From Pseudoalteromonas sp. Scap06 (GTDB taxonomy: Bacteria; Pseudomonadota; Gammaproteobacteria; Enterobacterales; Alteromonadaceae): a stretch of 64,000 nt of DNA. A model generated the notes under the pieces. It searched no databases and was not told the DNA's origin. It was given only the letters and a program-made list of their open reading frames with translations. Numbering within the stretch: position 1 is the stretch's first letter; every line of letters begins with the position of its first letter. The stretch lies in assembly GCF_013394165.1 (NCBI RefSeq), contig NZ_CP041330.1:1728501-1792500 (forward strand), written 5' to 3'. This document shows positions 15,999 to 24,497 of the stretch, in pieces. The position numbers were made by a program, and so were the translations under genes.

Positions 15999-16886
15999 TC
16001 AATTAACTGCCAATTCAAACTCGGCAGGTGATTTATATCCTAAACTCGAATGCAATCTCTGTCTATTGTAAAAATAATTTAGGTAAACCTTTAATTTTGA
16101 TAATAGTTTACCGCTGCTCTCAAATTTATTTCCTCGAATTAAATCTGCTTTAAGCGAATGAAAGAACGACTCGACTTCTGCGTTGTCAGTACAGCACCCA
16201 GGCCTATTCATACTGGCTTTGATGTTTTTGCTAGCCAAATACTTTTGTACAACGTGAGCACGGTATTCTGCGCCTCGGTCAGTGTGAAATAATACACTCT
16301 CTGTTGGCTGTCGTTTCTTTATCGCAAGCCTTAGCGCCTTTAACGTAAGGTCTGTTGTTTTGTTTTTACCAAACGCCCAGCCGATTACTCGACGTGAATA
16401 TAAGTCGATAACCACAGCAAGGTAATGCCAACGAGCGCCGACTTTTAAATACGTAATATCGCCAGACCATTGCTGATTGATCCCCGTGGCCTTTTCACTA
16501 TCTTTGCGTTTGTTTTCTATCTCTTTATAAAAGAACTTCACCTTCGCCGGTTTGCTGTAAGTCTTAAGGGCTCTGGCTCTTAAACCGTTTTCTCGCATTA
16601 AGCGGGCAACACGTTTTTGGCTTGTGTTTATACCTTCTTTTTTTAGCGCATGAAATACGCGTGGGCTACCATAGGTTTGATGATTTACATTGAAAACGTG
16701 CTTTATCTTCAACAACATATTAGCATCTGACAGCGCTCTAGCTGACACTGTTCTGTCACGCCAAGCATAAAACCCACTACGCGAAACATTAAGCCAAGAA
16801 CACAAGTATTTTACACCTAAGGCTTGTCCGAATTTTTGGATGAATCCAAATCGTTCTGATGTACTTCCGCCAGATACCGTTGCCAC
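15999..16886 (-). CDS. IS3-family transposase OrfB
   Basis: 295 residues with an HTH_21-like N-terminus (SRSGFYAWRDR, HQTYGSPRVFHALKKEGI) and an rve integrase core. The catalytic DDE triad is seen in WSGDITYLK, FHTDRGAEY and NAEVESFFHSLKAD. It overlaps OrfA by 70 bp in the -1 frame. An AAAAAAG heptamer at 16886-16892 lies where a programmed -1 shift would join OrfA's LLKKW to OrfB's VATVSGG, producing the OrfAB transposase. The GTG start given may be only the fusion point. Confidence 0.92.
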   Translation of the reverse strand: MATVSGGSTSERFGFIQKFGQALGVKYLCSWLNVSRSGFYAWRDRTVSARALSDANMLLKIKHVFNVNHQTYGSPRVFHALKKEGINTSQKRVARLMRENGLRARALKTYSKPAKVKFFYKEIENKRKDSEKATGINQQWSGDITYLKVGARWHYLAVVIDLYSRRVIGWAFGKNKTTDLTLKALRLAIKKRQPTESVLFHTDRGAEYRAHVVQKYLASKNIKASMNRPGCCTDNAEVESFFHSLKADLIRGNKFESSGKLLSKLKVYLNYFYNRQRLHSSLGYKSPAEFELAVN

Positions 16887-17191
16887 TTTTTTAGCAGGTC
16901 ATTCTCCTGCTTAAGACGCTCATTTTCTTTCTTAAGCTTTTGAATGTTATCCAGCTCTTTTTTTGTTGGGAATTTACTCATTGTTTCATTGTTGCTTTGA
17001 TAGCGCGGTACGTTTTTAAACTTACCTTCTCGATACTCTTTTCGCCAACGACTCAGCATTAACGGATGAATATTTAGCGCCTCGGCAACGTCCTTTGACA
17101 TGACATCGTCTCGTAAGCTTAGTTCGACTGCTTTGATTTTAAAATTAACTGGGTAAAACCATGTCTTTCTAGGTTGGGTATATCTAGGCAT
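16817..17191 (-). CDS. IS3-family transposase OrfA
   Basis: 124 residues. Residues about 10-60 are a helix-turn-helix (KAVELSLRDDVMSKDVAEAL, HPLMLSRWRKEYREG) for binding the element's ends. A leucine-zipper-like coiled coil follows at about 78-105 (LKKENERLKQENDLLKKW). It is the upstream half of the frameshifted OrfAB transposase and is intact. Confidence 0.9.
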   Translation of the reverse strand: MPRYTQPRKTWFYPVNFKIKAVELSLRDDVMSKDVAEALNIHPLMLSRWRKEYREGKFKNVPRYQSNNETMSKFPTKKELDNIQKLKKENERLKQENDLLKKWQRYLAEVHQNDLDSSKNSDKP

Positions 17192-17243
17192 TTTAGCCTC
17201 CTCAAAGTAATGAGGAGGTGTCCACTAAAACGGGTGAGGAGCA

Positions 17244-17272
17244 TTGTCCTTTTAAACGACTTGTTAGGTGCT
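17244..17272 (-). repeat. Left end of the split attC
   Basis: Minus-strand CACCTAACAAGTCGTTTAAA then AGGACAA, the left end of the attC whose right half is at 15887-15960. It follows the membrane-protein gene at 17285. Confidence 0.8.
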
Positions 17273-17284
17273 ATTTATGATTAC

Positions 17285-17716
17285 CTATAAACAAGCTATA
17301 ACTCCGACTCCTGATGCAATACCTACGCATAAAAGCACAAAGCCAATTACACCCAGCCAAAACCGTCTATTTATTTGTTTTTCTATAGCATTTTCAATGG
17401 CATCGGGAAGCTCTAGAGAAACAAGTTTTCTTACAGGTAAGTACCCAAAAACGAATATAGATGCGGATAGAATAAATAATAAAATAGGAAGTAGCCAAAT
17501 TGGGCTTACAATACTAGATATTAACGTATCTTTAGGTATGAATAACTTGAGTAAGCCAATATATGCTGGAATAGCAGCAATTGAAAAGCTAATCATAGAT
17601 TTACAAAATTCACGACCTGTTTCTATTGATTCGCTTAATAATCGACTTCCAGCGTTCAAAATAGCTTCAGTGTGTGGAGTAATAGGTTTTACGTCTTCTA
17701 CTTCAAAACTTGCCAT
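17285..17716 (-). CDS. Integron cassette gene: membrane protein
   Basis: 143 residues, family not recognised. About four hydrophobic segments are present: near 40-55 (ISFSIAAIPAYIGLL), 65-95 (SSIVSPIWLLPILLFILSAS), and a C-terminal pair near 116-142 (FWLGVIGFVLLCVGIASGVGV). The N-terminal 35 residues and the loop near 98-112 are charged. The start codon overlaps the stop of the upstream gene by one base (TAATG), so translation is probably coupled and the two form one two-gene cassette. A sensor-effector pair is possible but unproven. Confidence 0.65.
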   Translation of the reverse strand: MASFEVEDVKPITPHTEAILNAGSRLLSESIETGREFCKSMISFSIAAIPAYIGLLKLFIPKDTLISSIVSPIWLLPILLFILSASIFVFGYLPVRKLVSLELPDAIENAIEKQINRRFWLGVIGFVLLCVGIASGVGVIACL

Positions 17717-17970
17717 TAATTAACCACACTTTCTCTAACTATTACATCATTGATTATTTCACCAAACCCATATTCCATTTTGATGACAGCTTGAAATTTA
17801 GTTTTCTTATCAGGGCAAACAAAAGCTCGTTTAAATTGCTTTATTTCTCGCAAAGATGTACCCATATCTGACGTCATTTGATAGAGAACAAAAGACCTAT
17901 CTACATTTATAGAGTACTCGTGTTTTTCCCTGCATAAAGGGCAAGTTATTTTTAGTTTTTCGTCTTCCAT
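17716..17970 (-). CDS. Integron cassette gene: small zinc-ribbon-like protein
   Basis: 84 residues. A CPLC motif near residues 10-13 with H17, and a later single cysteine (FVCPDKKTKF), suggest a small metal-binding fold, although the second CxxC is incomplete. No membrane segment. It is the first gene of the cassette, 40 bp after the GTTAGGT core at 18009-18022, and is translationally coupled to the membrane protein. Function unknown. Confidence 0.6.
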   Translation of the reverse strand: MEDEKLKITCPLCREKHEYSINVDRSFVLYQMTSDMGTSLREIKQFKRAFVCPDKKTKFQAVIKMEYGFGEIINDVIVRESVVN

Positions 17971-18008
17971 TACTACTCCAAAATAATAATTGGCTGCTAA
18001 ATTGATTT

Positions 18009-18062
18009 AGCACCTAACAACTTTGTCTACGACATTTGTCGTTTTATAAACCGACAAATGTC
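18009..18062 (-). other. End of the cassette array: attI-like or terminal attC remnant
   Basis: The minus strand reads ACAAAGTTGTTAGGTGC just before the first cassette. A GTTAGG recombination core preceded by ACAAAG resembles attI right ends. A perfect 11-bp inverted repeat (GACATTTGTCG at 18031-18041, CGACAAATGTC at 18052-18062) lies beyond it. No second attC core and no integrase gene are found on the distal side. Confidence 0.4.
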
Positions 18063-18128
18063 CGTATATTACATTGCATTTATCTTAGCCCTCAAATAAA
18101 CACCTGTAAACAACTAGTTAACTACAGC

Positions 18129-18230
18129 TCATACTTCATAAATGAAGAGATACCCCAAAATGGTGGAGATCAGTAATATTAGACAAAACACCACTACTGT
18201 ATAAACAAACAGTATCGCTAAATATGCCAT
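18129..18230 (-). CDS. Candidate 33-residue membrane peptide
   Basis: The minus-strand ORF MAYLAILFVYTVVVFCLILL continues to GYLFIYEV and would be one membrane helix. No strong ribosome-binding site is visible. It lies in the 400-bp gap between the cassette array and gloA, where I see no other gene. Real coding status is uncertain. Confidence 0.3.
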   Translation of the reverse strand: MAYLAILFVYTVVVFCLILLISTILGYLFIYEV

Positions 18231-18373
18231 TTTTCGCTTATAAAACATTCAGCTCACTGGCTGGTAATTTAGCTAGGTGGTTTTAATTTTTGCTGCTGTT
18301 GATTATGATGTGCGTATTCCCTGCCTTTTTAAATCCATTAAGGTTTTTCAGTCATTTTATTAAGGATTATTTC

Positions 18374-18901
18374 ATGTCTAGCTATAACGAATCTCCAGAG
18401 CAAATTGCACAGGCCACTGAGGGTTATGTGATGCAGCAAACCATGTTGCGTATTAAAGATCCAAAACCGTCGCTGGCATTTTATGAAAATGTATTGGGTA
18501 TGAAGCTGTTAGGAAAGTACGACTTTCCTGGTATGGAGTTTACTTTGTACTTTTTAGGCTATGAGCAAGATATGCCTAAAGGCGATGATAAAGAAAAAAC
18601 TCAATGGGTGTTTCGCCGCCCTGCGCTGATTGAACTTACCCATAACTGGGGTACTGAAAACGACGACAGCTTTAGCGGTTATCACAGTGGTAATGAAGAA
18701 CCAAAAGGATTTGGCCATATTGGTATAAGCGTGCCCGATGTATACGCTGCCTGTGAGCGCTTTGCTAAGTACGATGTGGAGTTTGTAAAACAGCCAGATG
18801 GCGGCTCAATGAAGGGTCTTGCCTTTATTAAAGACCCTGATGGTTACTGGATTGAAATACTTTCGCCAGAGGGCATTACAGACATTATTCAATCGCAATA
18901 A
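18374..18901 (+). CDS. gloA: Lactoylglutathione lyase (glyoxalase I)
   Basis: 175 residues. Converts the methylglyoxal-glutathione hemithioacetal to S-lactoylglutathione in the cytoplasm. It is the longer, eukaryote/Pseudomonas-type form with an insertion, likely zinc-dependent. Candidate metal ligands are the glutamine of MQQTMLRI, the glutamate of ALIELTHN, the histidine of FGHIGISV and the glutamate of YWIEILSP. The start is ATG 18374 with AAGGA upstream. An upstream in-frame extension of 28 codons is hydrophobic and unlikely to be translated. Confidence 0.93.
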   Translation: MSSYNESPEQIAQATEGYVMQQTMLRIKDPKPSLAFYENVLGMKLLGKYDFPGMEFTLYFLGYEQDMPKGDDKEKTQWVFRRPALIELTHNWGTENDDSFSGYHSGNEEPKGFGHIGISVPDVYAACERFAKYDVEFVKQPDGGSMKGLAFIKDPDGYWIEILSPEGITDIIQSQ

Positions 18902-18914
18902 AACCTATTAAACA

Positions 18915-18944
18915 TAAAAAAGCCTGCAAATGCAGGCTTTTTGT
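18915..18944. terminator. Bidirectional intrinsic terminator (gloA/htpX)
   Basis: AAGCCTGCA and TGCAGGCTT form a stem flanked by A and T runs, between the convergent gloA and htpX genes. Confidence 0.9.
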
Positions 18945-18973
18945 TTACAAGTACTGTGAAAAACTTGAATTTT

Positions 18974-19837
18974 TTAACGTCGTAGTGCATCTATACGTGC
19001 ATCAAGCGGTGGGTGAGATGAAAACAACTCAGCCATGCCTTTACCACTTGCGATACCAAAGGCCATCATTGAGCCTTCTAATTGCGATGGGTGGTTTTGC
19101 TTTAATCGCTCAAGGGCTGAACGCATTTTGTCTGCGCCTACTAACTGAGCTGCACCGTTGTCGGCTGCAAATTCACGTTTGCGGCTGTAATGGGCAACCA
19201 CCACACTTGCTAGTACACCAAATAATACTTGGAATAACATATCGAATAAGAAGTAAGTCCAGCTGCTGCCGCCCTCTTCTTCATCGCTATTTATAAAATT
19301 ATCTACAATGCCCGCCAACACTTTTGCGGCAAAAATAACAAAGGTATTAACGACACCTTGAATAAGCGTTAGCGTTACCATGTCGCCATTAGCCACATGC
19401 GATACTTCGTGCGCAAGCACAGCTTCGGCTTGATCTTGGCTCATGTTATGTAATAAACCCGTGCTTACCGCCACCAGCGAGTTATTTTTACTCGGGCCGG
19501 TTGCAAAAGCGTTCATTTCTGGGCTGTCGTAAATAGCCACTTCAGGCATATTAATACCGGCTTTTTTAGCTTGCGCGGCAACCGTGTTCATTAACCACTG
19601 CTCGGTTTCGTTACTTGGTTTTGTAATAACCTGCGCACCGGTTGATTTTTTCGCCATCCATTTCGACATATACAAAGAAATAAATGACCCACCAAAACCA
19701 AATACAGCAGCTATTAATAAAATACCACCCAGGCTACGATGGCTTAAGCCCAGCGCACTCATTATGATTGAAAGCACAACACCTAATACCAACATAACCG
19801 CGAGGTTAGTTAATAAAAACAAAAATACACGTTTCAT
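18974..19837 (-). CDS. htpX: Membrane zinc metalloprotease HtpX
   Basis: 287 residues, the usual length. Inner-membrane M48 protease involved in membrane-protein quality control. Two N-terminal membrane segments ([38 protein letters not shown]) are followed by the catalytic motif [13 protein letters not shown], two further hydrophobic stretches, and the third zinc ligand region [16 protein letters not shown] chose ATG 19837, preceded by GGAG; the 21-codon upstream extension is not HtpX-like. Two copies of a TGACA-N5-TGTCA palindrome lie about 75-125 bp upstream and are probable operators. Confidence 0.95.
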   Translation of the reverse strand: MKRVFLFLLTNLAVMLVLGVVLSIIMSALGLSHRSLGGILLIAAVFGFGGSFISLYMSKWMAKKSTGAQVITKPSNETEQWLMNTVAAQAKKAGINMPEVAIYDSPEMNAFATGPSKNNSLVAVSTGLLHNMSQDQAEAVLAHEVSHVANGDMVTLTLIQGVVNTFVIFAAKVLAGIVDNFINSDEEEGGSSWTYFLFDMLFQVLFGVLASVVVAHYSRKREFAADNGAAQLVGADKMRSALERLKQNHPSQLEGSMMAFGIASGKGMAELFSSHPPLDARIDALRR

Positions 19838-19911
19838 ACATGGTCTCCAAAAATAACATTTATTGCTGAGCGATTTCTTTTTGTTGATCGGCCATAGCAA
19901 TTACTGCGTCA

Positions 19912-19926
19912 TGACACACTATGTCA
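19912..19926. promoter_or_regulatory. Palindromic operator upstream of htpX, copy 1
   Basis: TGACACACTATGTCA, a TGACA-N5-TGTCA dyad followed by TAACG. An almost identical second copy begins exactly 34 bp further upstream of htpX. The bound regulator is not known. Confidence 0.6.
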
Positions 19927-19945
19927 TAACGTCAACGCTATTTTG

Positions 19946-19960
19946 TGACAAACTATGTCA
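19946..19960. promoter_or_regulatory. Palindromic operator upstream of htpX, copy 2
   Basis: TGACAAACTATGTCA followed by TAACG. Same orientation as the first copy and differing from it by one base. About three helical turns separate the pair, as expected for cooperative binding of a dimeric regulator. Confidence 0.6.
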
Positions 19961-20088
19961 TAACGCAAGGGATATTTTTAAAGTTTTATATATATTTAAT
20001 TAAGTTAAGCTTTTTAGGTTTTTTCTGTTTAACAGTAAAAATGCACTTATAAAAACAATATAATTCAATACGTTATTTTATTTTTATA

Positions 20089-21648
20089 CTATACGCTTTT
20101 ATATATACCGTGATTCACATTTGCCATATCTGTGGGGAAGCCTCGCTCTTTTGCAAGTACTTGTGCAATTTTACTTATATCTTCATTACAACTGTTCTTA
20201 AGGTAGGCCCATTGGTGATGCTTAAGGTGGTTATTACTGTCGTGTTCTGTGCAAATTAAACCAAGCTTTATAAATTCAGCTACTATTTCGTCAGCAGCGA
20301 TCAAAGTTGATGACGCTTTTACATTTTCGGCTCGTGCGTAGCTAATATGCGAATATAAGCTTACGTCTGCAACGCGCAAGGTGTCGTCTTCGCCTGGGAT
20401 CTGTTGGCCGCCAAACAAGGCATTGTTTTGCGTATTAGCGTTTTTAAATGCTGGTACAAACTCAGCCACATAATCAATCGCTTTTTGACCACGTGCTTTT
20501 AGCACCTGCCGATCCCAACCATTATTTATATAATTCAAGTACTTAGTAGGCAGTTGTGGCTGTGCCGTTTGCTCGACTGTATCTGCTAGGCCATCGTTAA
20601 ACAAGGTAATTGAGTTAGTCATACCATGAATTTGATAATAGCCATTAGTGTACGGCGTTAATTGTGCCATGCCCTCGGGTGTGCCTCGGTTACCATAAAT
20701 AATAATTTCGGGTATTTTCCCGCCAGCGCCTTGCCAGTGTGCAATGTATGAGGCTTTAAATTCGACCATACGCTTGGGCTTTACGCCTACCATGTCATCA
20801 ACAATACCGGTTTGAAAGCCACAGGCGTTTATAAGGTAATCTACTTCTGCTGTTTGGGTCTTGTTGCTTTGGTTGTTTTGATATTCAATTTTCCATTTTG
20901 GCATTTGATTTTTAGCACTACTTTGCTCAACTTTGCTGACTTGCTTTACCTCTGTGCTGGTAAGCACGTTAGCGTGTTCGTACTGGGCAAGCGCAAGCTG
21001 TGCACTTGCTGATAATCTAAATATATTCCAACCGTATTCTTGAACAACAATAAGTGGGTATTTTACTTTGTTTAAGTTTAAATGCTTAGCAACGGGGATC
21101 ATCCACTCATCTAGCGTTTTAGGCTCAGTAACCTGCTCTTTTTTACTCAAGGTTATCATTTGCTCATGGCTATAAAGCTGATAGTAATTATCAGGCTCGC
21201 CAAGAACTTTATTATTATGATCTTGTTCAATTAAGTCTTTATATGCGTTAGTAAGCTTGTCTAACCTTGGCAGTAAATCATCCGGTGAATCATCATCACG
21301 CGTTGGCACAGCAAATACAGTTGGGCGTACATCTATGCTGTAAGGATATAGTCGTAAAATATCAATACATTGTTTAAGTAAATCTATACAGTCTTGATCT
21401 GGAATTTCACGGTATAAATTACCACCGGCGTGCAGATGACACATAGGAGGGCCGTCAATAAGTGACTTTTTTTTCTCAAATATAGTCGTTTTTATGCCCA
21501 ATGCCGCAAGGCGAATCGCAATTGTTGCCCCTGCAGTTCCCCCACCTAAAATACCTACATGGGTTTTAGGCAGAGCACTTTTTGCTAGATCTGATTCGGC
21601 CTTAACCTGCGTACTATAAGCGTAGTTCTTAATAAATGGGTGGGTCAT
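20089..21648 (-). CDS. FAD-dependent oxidoreductase
   Basis: 519 residues. An N-terminal FAD/NAD-binding Rossmann motif (VGILGGGTAGATIAIRLAALG, with EKK acidic strand end) and a later YLINACGFQTGIVDDM block of the DAO/GidA-like class. No signal peptide. It lies after the bioD end of the biotin operon but 156 bp away, so linkage is unclear. AAGGAA precedes the ATG. The substrate is unknown. A role in biotin synthesis is not supported by any motif. Confidence 0.8.
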   Translation of the reverse strand: MTHPFIKNYAYSTQVKAESDLAKSALPKTHVGILGGGTAGATIAIRLAALGIKTTIFEKKKSLIDGPPMCHLHAGGNLYREIPDQDCIDLLKQCIDILRLYPYSIDVRPTVFAVPTRDDDSPDDLLPRLDKLTNAYKDLIEQDHNNKVLGEPDNYYQLYSHEQMITLSKKEQVTEPKTLDEWMIPVAKHLNLNKVKYPLIVVQEYGWNIFRLSASAQLALAQYEHANVLTSTEVKQVSKVEQSSAKNQMPKWKIEYQNNQSNKTQTAEVDYLINACGFQTGIVDDMVGVKPKRMVEFKASYIAHWQGAGGKIPEIIIYGNRGTPEGMAQLTPYTNGYYQIHGMTNSITLFNDGLADTVEQTAQPQLPTKYLNYINNGWDRQVLKARGQKAIDYVAEFVPAFKNANTQNNALFGGQQIPGEDDTLRVADVSLYSHISYARAENVKASSTLIAADEIVAEFIKLGLICTEHDSNNHLKHHQWAYLKNSCNEDISKIAQVLAKERGFPTDMANVNHGIYKSV

Positions 21649-21804
21649 GGTATTTGTTATTTCCTTAGTAACAATAGCACTGTGTAATTAGCGTTATATA
21701 TGCATACAAGGTGTGTATTTCAAGGCGCTAAACATATTTATTAAACCGGTGTATTTAATATATAAACTGCTTTGTATATTTATAAAATTACAAAGCAGTA
21801 TAGT

Positions 21805-22488
21805 TTAGGCATTTATAGCAAGTGCAGTAAGCAGGGTTTTATAAATTTGTAATTTAGGGGTTTGCTCGGTATAGGGGCTTATAGCAAGCAACGGGAATGG
21901 TAAACGTGTTTTAAGCGAATCTAGATTTGCTTGGTATTCATCCATGGTGAAATCAACTTGGTTAGCAATCCAGCCAATGCAATTAACACCCATACTTTGC
22001 ATATGTGCTGCAGTGAGTAATGCATGATTAATACAGCCTAGTTTCATCCCTACCACTAATATTACCGGTAGTTGCTCTGCTTTTACCCAGTCGTATAAAT
22101 ATTCGTTATTATTAATTGGCAATGCCCAGCCGCCCGCACCTTCTGTTAGCAGGTAGTCTGCACCTTGTTGCTTCACATTTTTATAAGCGGTACGTAGCTT
22201 TTCAACGCTTAGGGTTACTCCCACTTGCTCTGCTGCAATGTGCGGAGCTATGGCGGGCTCAAAAGCAAACGGATTAATTATGTCGTATTTAGCACTCACA
22301 GTTGCGCTTTCCATTAGCATTAAGGCATCGGCATTCACAAGCTGTTCAAACGCAAGTTCACACCCTGATGCAATCGGTTTAAAACCTATTGCACGCTGCT
22401 TATGTTGGGCGAGTAATTTTAATAGCAAACTAGTTACGTGGGTTTTACCAGCGTCGGTATCGGTACCGGTAATAAAAAATTGCTGCAT
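21805..22488 (-). CDS. bioD: Dethiobiotin synthetase
   Basis: 227 residues. ATP-dependent carboxylation of 7,8-diaminopelargonate to dethiobiotin, the penultimate step of biotin synthesis. The P-loop ITGTDTDAGKTHVT begins at residue 7. KPIASGCE and the TEGAGGWALPI block (LLTEGAGG) are also diagnostic. It is the last gene of bioBFCD, 10 bp after bioC. AAGGTAAGG precedes the start. Confidence 0.95.
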   Translation of the reverse strand: MQQFFITGTDTDAGKTHVTSLLLKLLAQHKQRAIGFKPIASGCELAFEQLVNADALMLMESATVSAKYDIINPFAFEPAIAPHIAAEQVGVTLSVEKLRTAYKNVKQQGADYLLTEGAGGWALPINNNEYLYDWVKAEQLPVILVVGMKLGCINHALLTAAHMQSMGVNCIGWIANQVDFTMDEYQANLDSLKTRLPFPLLAISPYTEQTPKLQIYKTLLTALAINA

Positions 22489-22498
22489 TGCCTTACCT

Positions 22499-23332
22499 TT
22501 AAATTTTTGCTTTTTCTAATGATAACAATACCACATGGTAAGATACATGGGCTTGGTTGTTTATAAGCGGATACGCCGCACATACTTTTTGTAGCGCCGA
22601 TTTAGTTAATAGACCAGGGCGTTGGCTTGCTTTATTTTTCGACGTTGCACCAATGGCTTTAATTGAACTAATCGCTTTAAGGGGGCTGGTAAACTCATCG
22701 GTATAAATAACCTCTGTCGCGTTATTAATAATAAACCCAGCCCTTTTGACCGATTGGTTTATATTATCGCTACTTAAAAAGTTATTAATGTGGCTATGCG
22801 AATCGAGCGTGGCAAACGCCGTTTTTATTTCATGTAGTGAGCCTTCAACCACCATACTTATGTACGCCTGCCCGCCAGGCTTTAAAGCTGAATGTAATGA
22901 ATACATTAGCATTTCAAAATTAGCCGACCACTGCATCGCAAAATTACTAAATACCACATCAATACTATTTTGTTGAAATGGTAAGTTATCCATGTCGGCG
23001 CAAATACGCGGGGCGTTTACTGCACTATTTTTAAGCATGGTAAGGCTTAAATCCATGGCAATTACCTGTTTATATATTCCTTGTAACTCTTCGGTATTCA
23101 CTAACGGCCCCGCGCCTAAATCAACACAGTGTTTGTGCTTTGTGCTCACATCAAGCTTAATGAGTTTAATTAAATCAATTGCGGCTTGTTTTTGCACATG
23201 TGCGTGGGCTACATATTGGCTTGCCGCCGTTGAAAACTTGCGTTGCGTTACCTGCTTTAAACTATTAACAGCTAAACAAGCTAACGGTGACTTTATACGC
23301 GAGTTCGTATTTGCAGCGTGTGCGCTTATCAT
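22499..23332 (-). CDS. bioC: Malonyl-ACP O-methyltransferase
   Basis: 277 residues. SAM-dependent methylation of malonyl-ACP that starts pimeloyl synthesis. Class I methyltransferase motifs are visible: HCVDLGAGPLVNTEEL (motif I), VIAMDLSLTML, and DVVFSNFAMQWSANFE (motif IV). I chose ATG 23332, which overlaps the bioF stop codon as ATGA and implies coupled translation. The upstream extension of 7 codons lies inside bioF. No bioH is seen in the window. Confidence 0.92.
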   Translation of the reverse strand: MISAHAANTNSRIKSPLACLAVNSLKQVTQRKFSTAASQYVAHAHVQKQAAIDLIKLIKLDVSTKHKHCVDLGAGPLVNTEELQGIYKQVIAMDLSLTMLKNSAVNAPRICADMDNLPFQQNSIDVVFSNFAMQWSANFEMLMYSLHSALKPGGQAYISMVVEGSLHEIKTAFATLDSHSHINNFLSSDNINQSVKRAGFIINNATEVIYTDEFTSPLKAISSIKAIGATSKNKASQRPGLLTKSALQKVCAAYPLINNQAHVSYHVVLLSLEKAKI

Positions 23333-24483
23333 GCAATGGCCTTTTTTAAACAATTTACCAATGTTGTAATATCTTGCTCGGTATGGGCGGCGGTTAAAAT
23401 AACGCGTAGCCTTGAGGTATTATGCTGCACCGTGGGCGGACGAATAGCGGTTAGCCAAATCCCCTGTTGTTTGAGCTGCTCACAGGCTTTTAAAGTCTGT
23501 TCGGCACACCCTAAAACTAAGGGTTGAATGGCAGTGGTCGAATCCATTAAGGCAATTTTGTGCTCATTGGCTAAACGTTTAAATAAAGCAATATTGGCGT
23601 TTAATTTTGCTCGCTTGTCGTTAGCATCACGTATGGTTTTAATTCTTGATAATGTATGCGAAGCAATAAAAGGCGACATTGCGGTCGAATAAGTGTAATC
23701 GCGGTTAAACTGCAGCATGTAATCAATAAATTCACTCGAACCTAATACACACGCCCCGCTACTTGCCACCGTTTTACCAAAGGTGATCACTAAAATATCT
23801 GGCAAATTCTCTGCCGCTATAAGTGGCTCACAGCTCCCCAAACCCGATTTACCCAGTACGCCAAAGCCATGCGCATCGTCTATCATTAACCAGGCGTTAT
23901 GTGCTTTAGCTAAACTCAGTAACTCAATTAAAGGTGCTTGGTCGCCATCCATCGAGAATACACCCTCACTCACGATCAATTTATACTTAGCATTGGACTT
24001 TTCGAGCCGTGAACGTAAATGATTCATGTCGTTATGGTTAAAGCGTACAAGTGCCGCGTTTGCATGCAGTGCACCGTCGATTAAGCTCGCATGATTAAGT
24101 TTATCCTGAAAAATCGCACTTTGCTGAGCAATGGCTTTATCTTGAAATAGCGCTTTTATAACACTGCTATTAGCACTAAAGCCCGAATTAAACAGCATGG
24201 CATTTTTATAGCCCAACTGAGCACATAAGTATTTTTCGAGCTGTTGCTGCGCACCTTGATAGCCTGTTACTAAAGCAGAGCTATGACTTCCTAGGCTCTG
24301 CATGCCATCAAGCAAAGTGGGTTCATCGGCAAAGCCTAGGTAGTCGTTACTGGCAAAGTTAAGATAGCGTTTATTATCAACTATAATTTCACGCGCACTG
24401 GCTTGCTCAATAACATAACGCTTGCGGTTAAGCGCGCTTTGCTGGCGCGCTTGTAAATGGCTATTTATAAAATCAAATGACAT
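23329..24483 (-). CDS. bioF: 8-amino-7-oxononanoate synthase
   Basis: 384 residues. PLP-dependent condensation of pimeloyl-ACP (or -CoA) with alanine. The family blocks NFASNDYLGFADEP, HASLIDGA, the DDAHGFGVLG aspartate region and the PLP lysine motif VITFGKTVASSGACV are present. ATG 24483 lies 14 bp after bioB. A TTG start 12 bp further upstream is possible. Confidence 0.95.
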   Translation of the reverse strand: MSFDFINSHLQARQQSALNRKRYVIEQASAREIIVDNKRYLNFASNDYLGFADEPTLLDGMQSLGSHSSALVTGYQGAQQQLEKYLCAQLGYKNAMLFNSGFSANSSVIKALFQDKAIAQQSAIFQDKLNHASLIDGALHANAALVRFNHNDMNHLRSRLEKSNAKYKLIVSEGVFSMDGDQAPLIELLSLAKAHNAWLMIDDAHGFGVLGKSGLGSCEPLIAAENLPDILVITFGKTVASSGACVLGSSEFIDYMLQFNRDYTYSTAMSPFIASHTLSRIKTIRDANDKRAKLNANIALFKRLANEHKIALMDSTTAIQPLVLGCAEQTLKACEQLKQQGIWLTAIRPPTVQHNTSRLRVILTAAHTEQDITTLVNCLKKAIA

Positions 24484-24497
24484 AGCAATACACAATA

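Larger units (their letters stand above)
15961..17243 (-). mobile_element. IS3-family insertion sequence inside an attC
   Basis: A 1283-bp element starting TG and ending CA. The terminal inverted repeats are about 27 bp with around six mismatches (left TGATCTTCACCC then AGTGGACACC; right complement TGCTCCTCACCC then AGTGGACACC). It carries OrfA and OrfB. The two flanks rejoin into an attC very like the one at 13717-13816. A target duplication cannot be read clearly because the insertion is in a run of T. Confidence 0.9.

Noticed and set aside
16817..16886. Apparent frameshift between OrfA and OrfB
   Set aside because: The AAAAAAG heptamer at 16886-16892 and the IS3 family habit make this a programmed -1 shift, not a mutation.
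17268..17723. 151-residue plus-strand ORF
   Set aside because: It lies opposite the cassette membrane-protein gene at 17285-17716, has no ribosome-binding site, and the minus-strand frame fits the cassette orientation and the TAATG coupling better.
22992..23369. 125-residue plus-strand ORF
   Set aside because: Antisense to bioC, cysteine-rich shadow of the methyltransferase frame.
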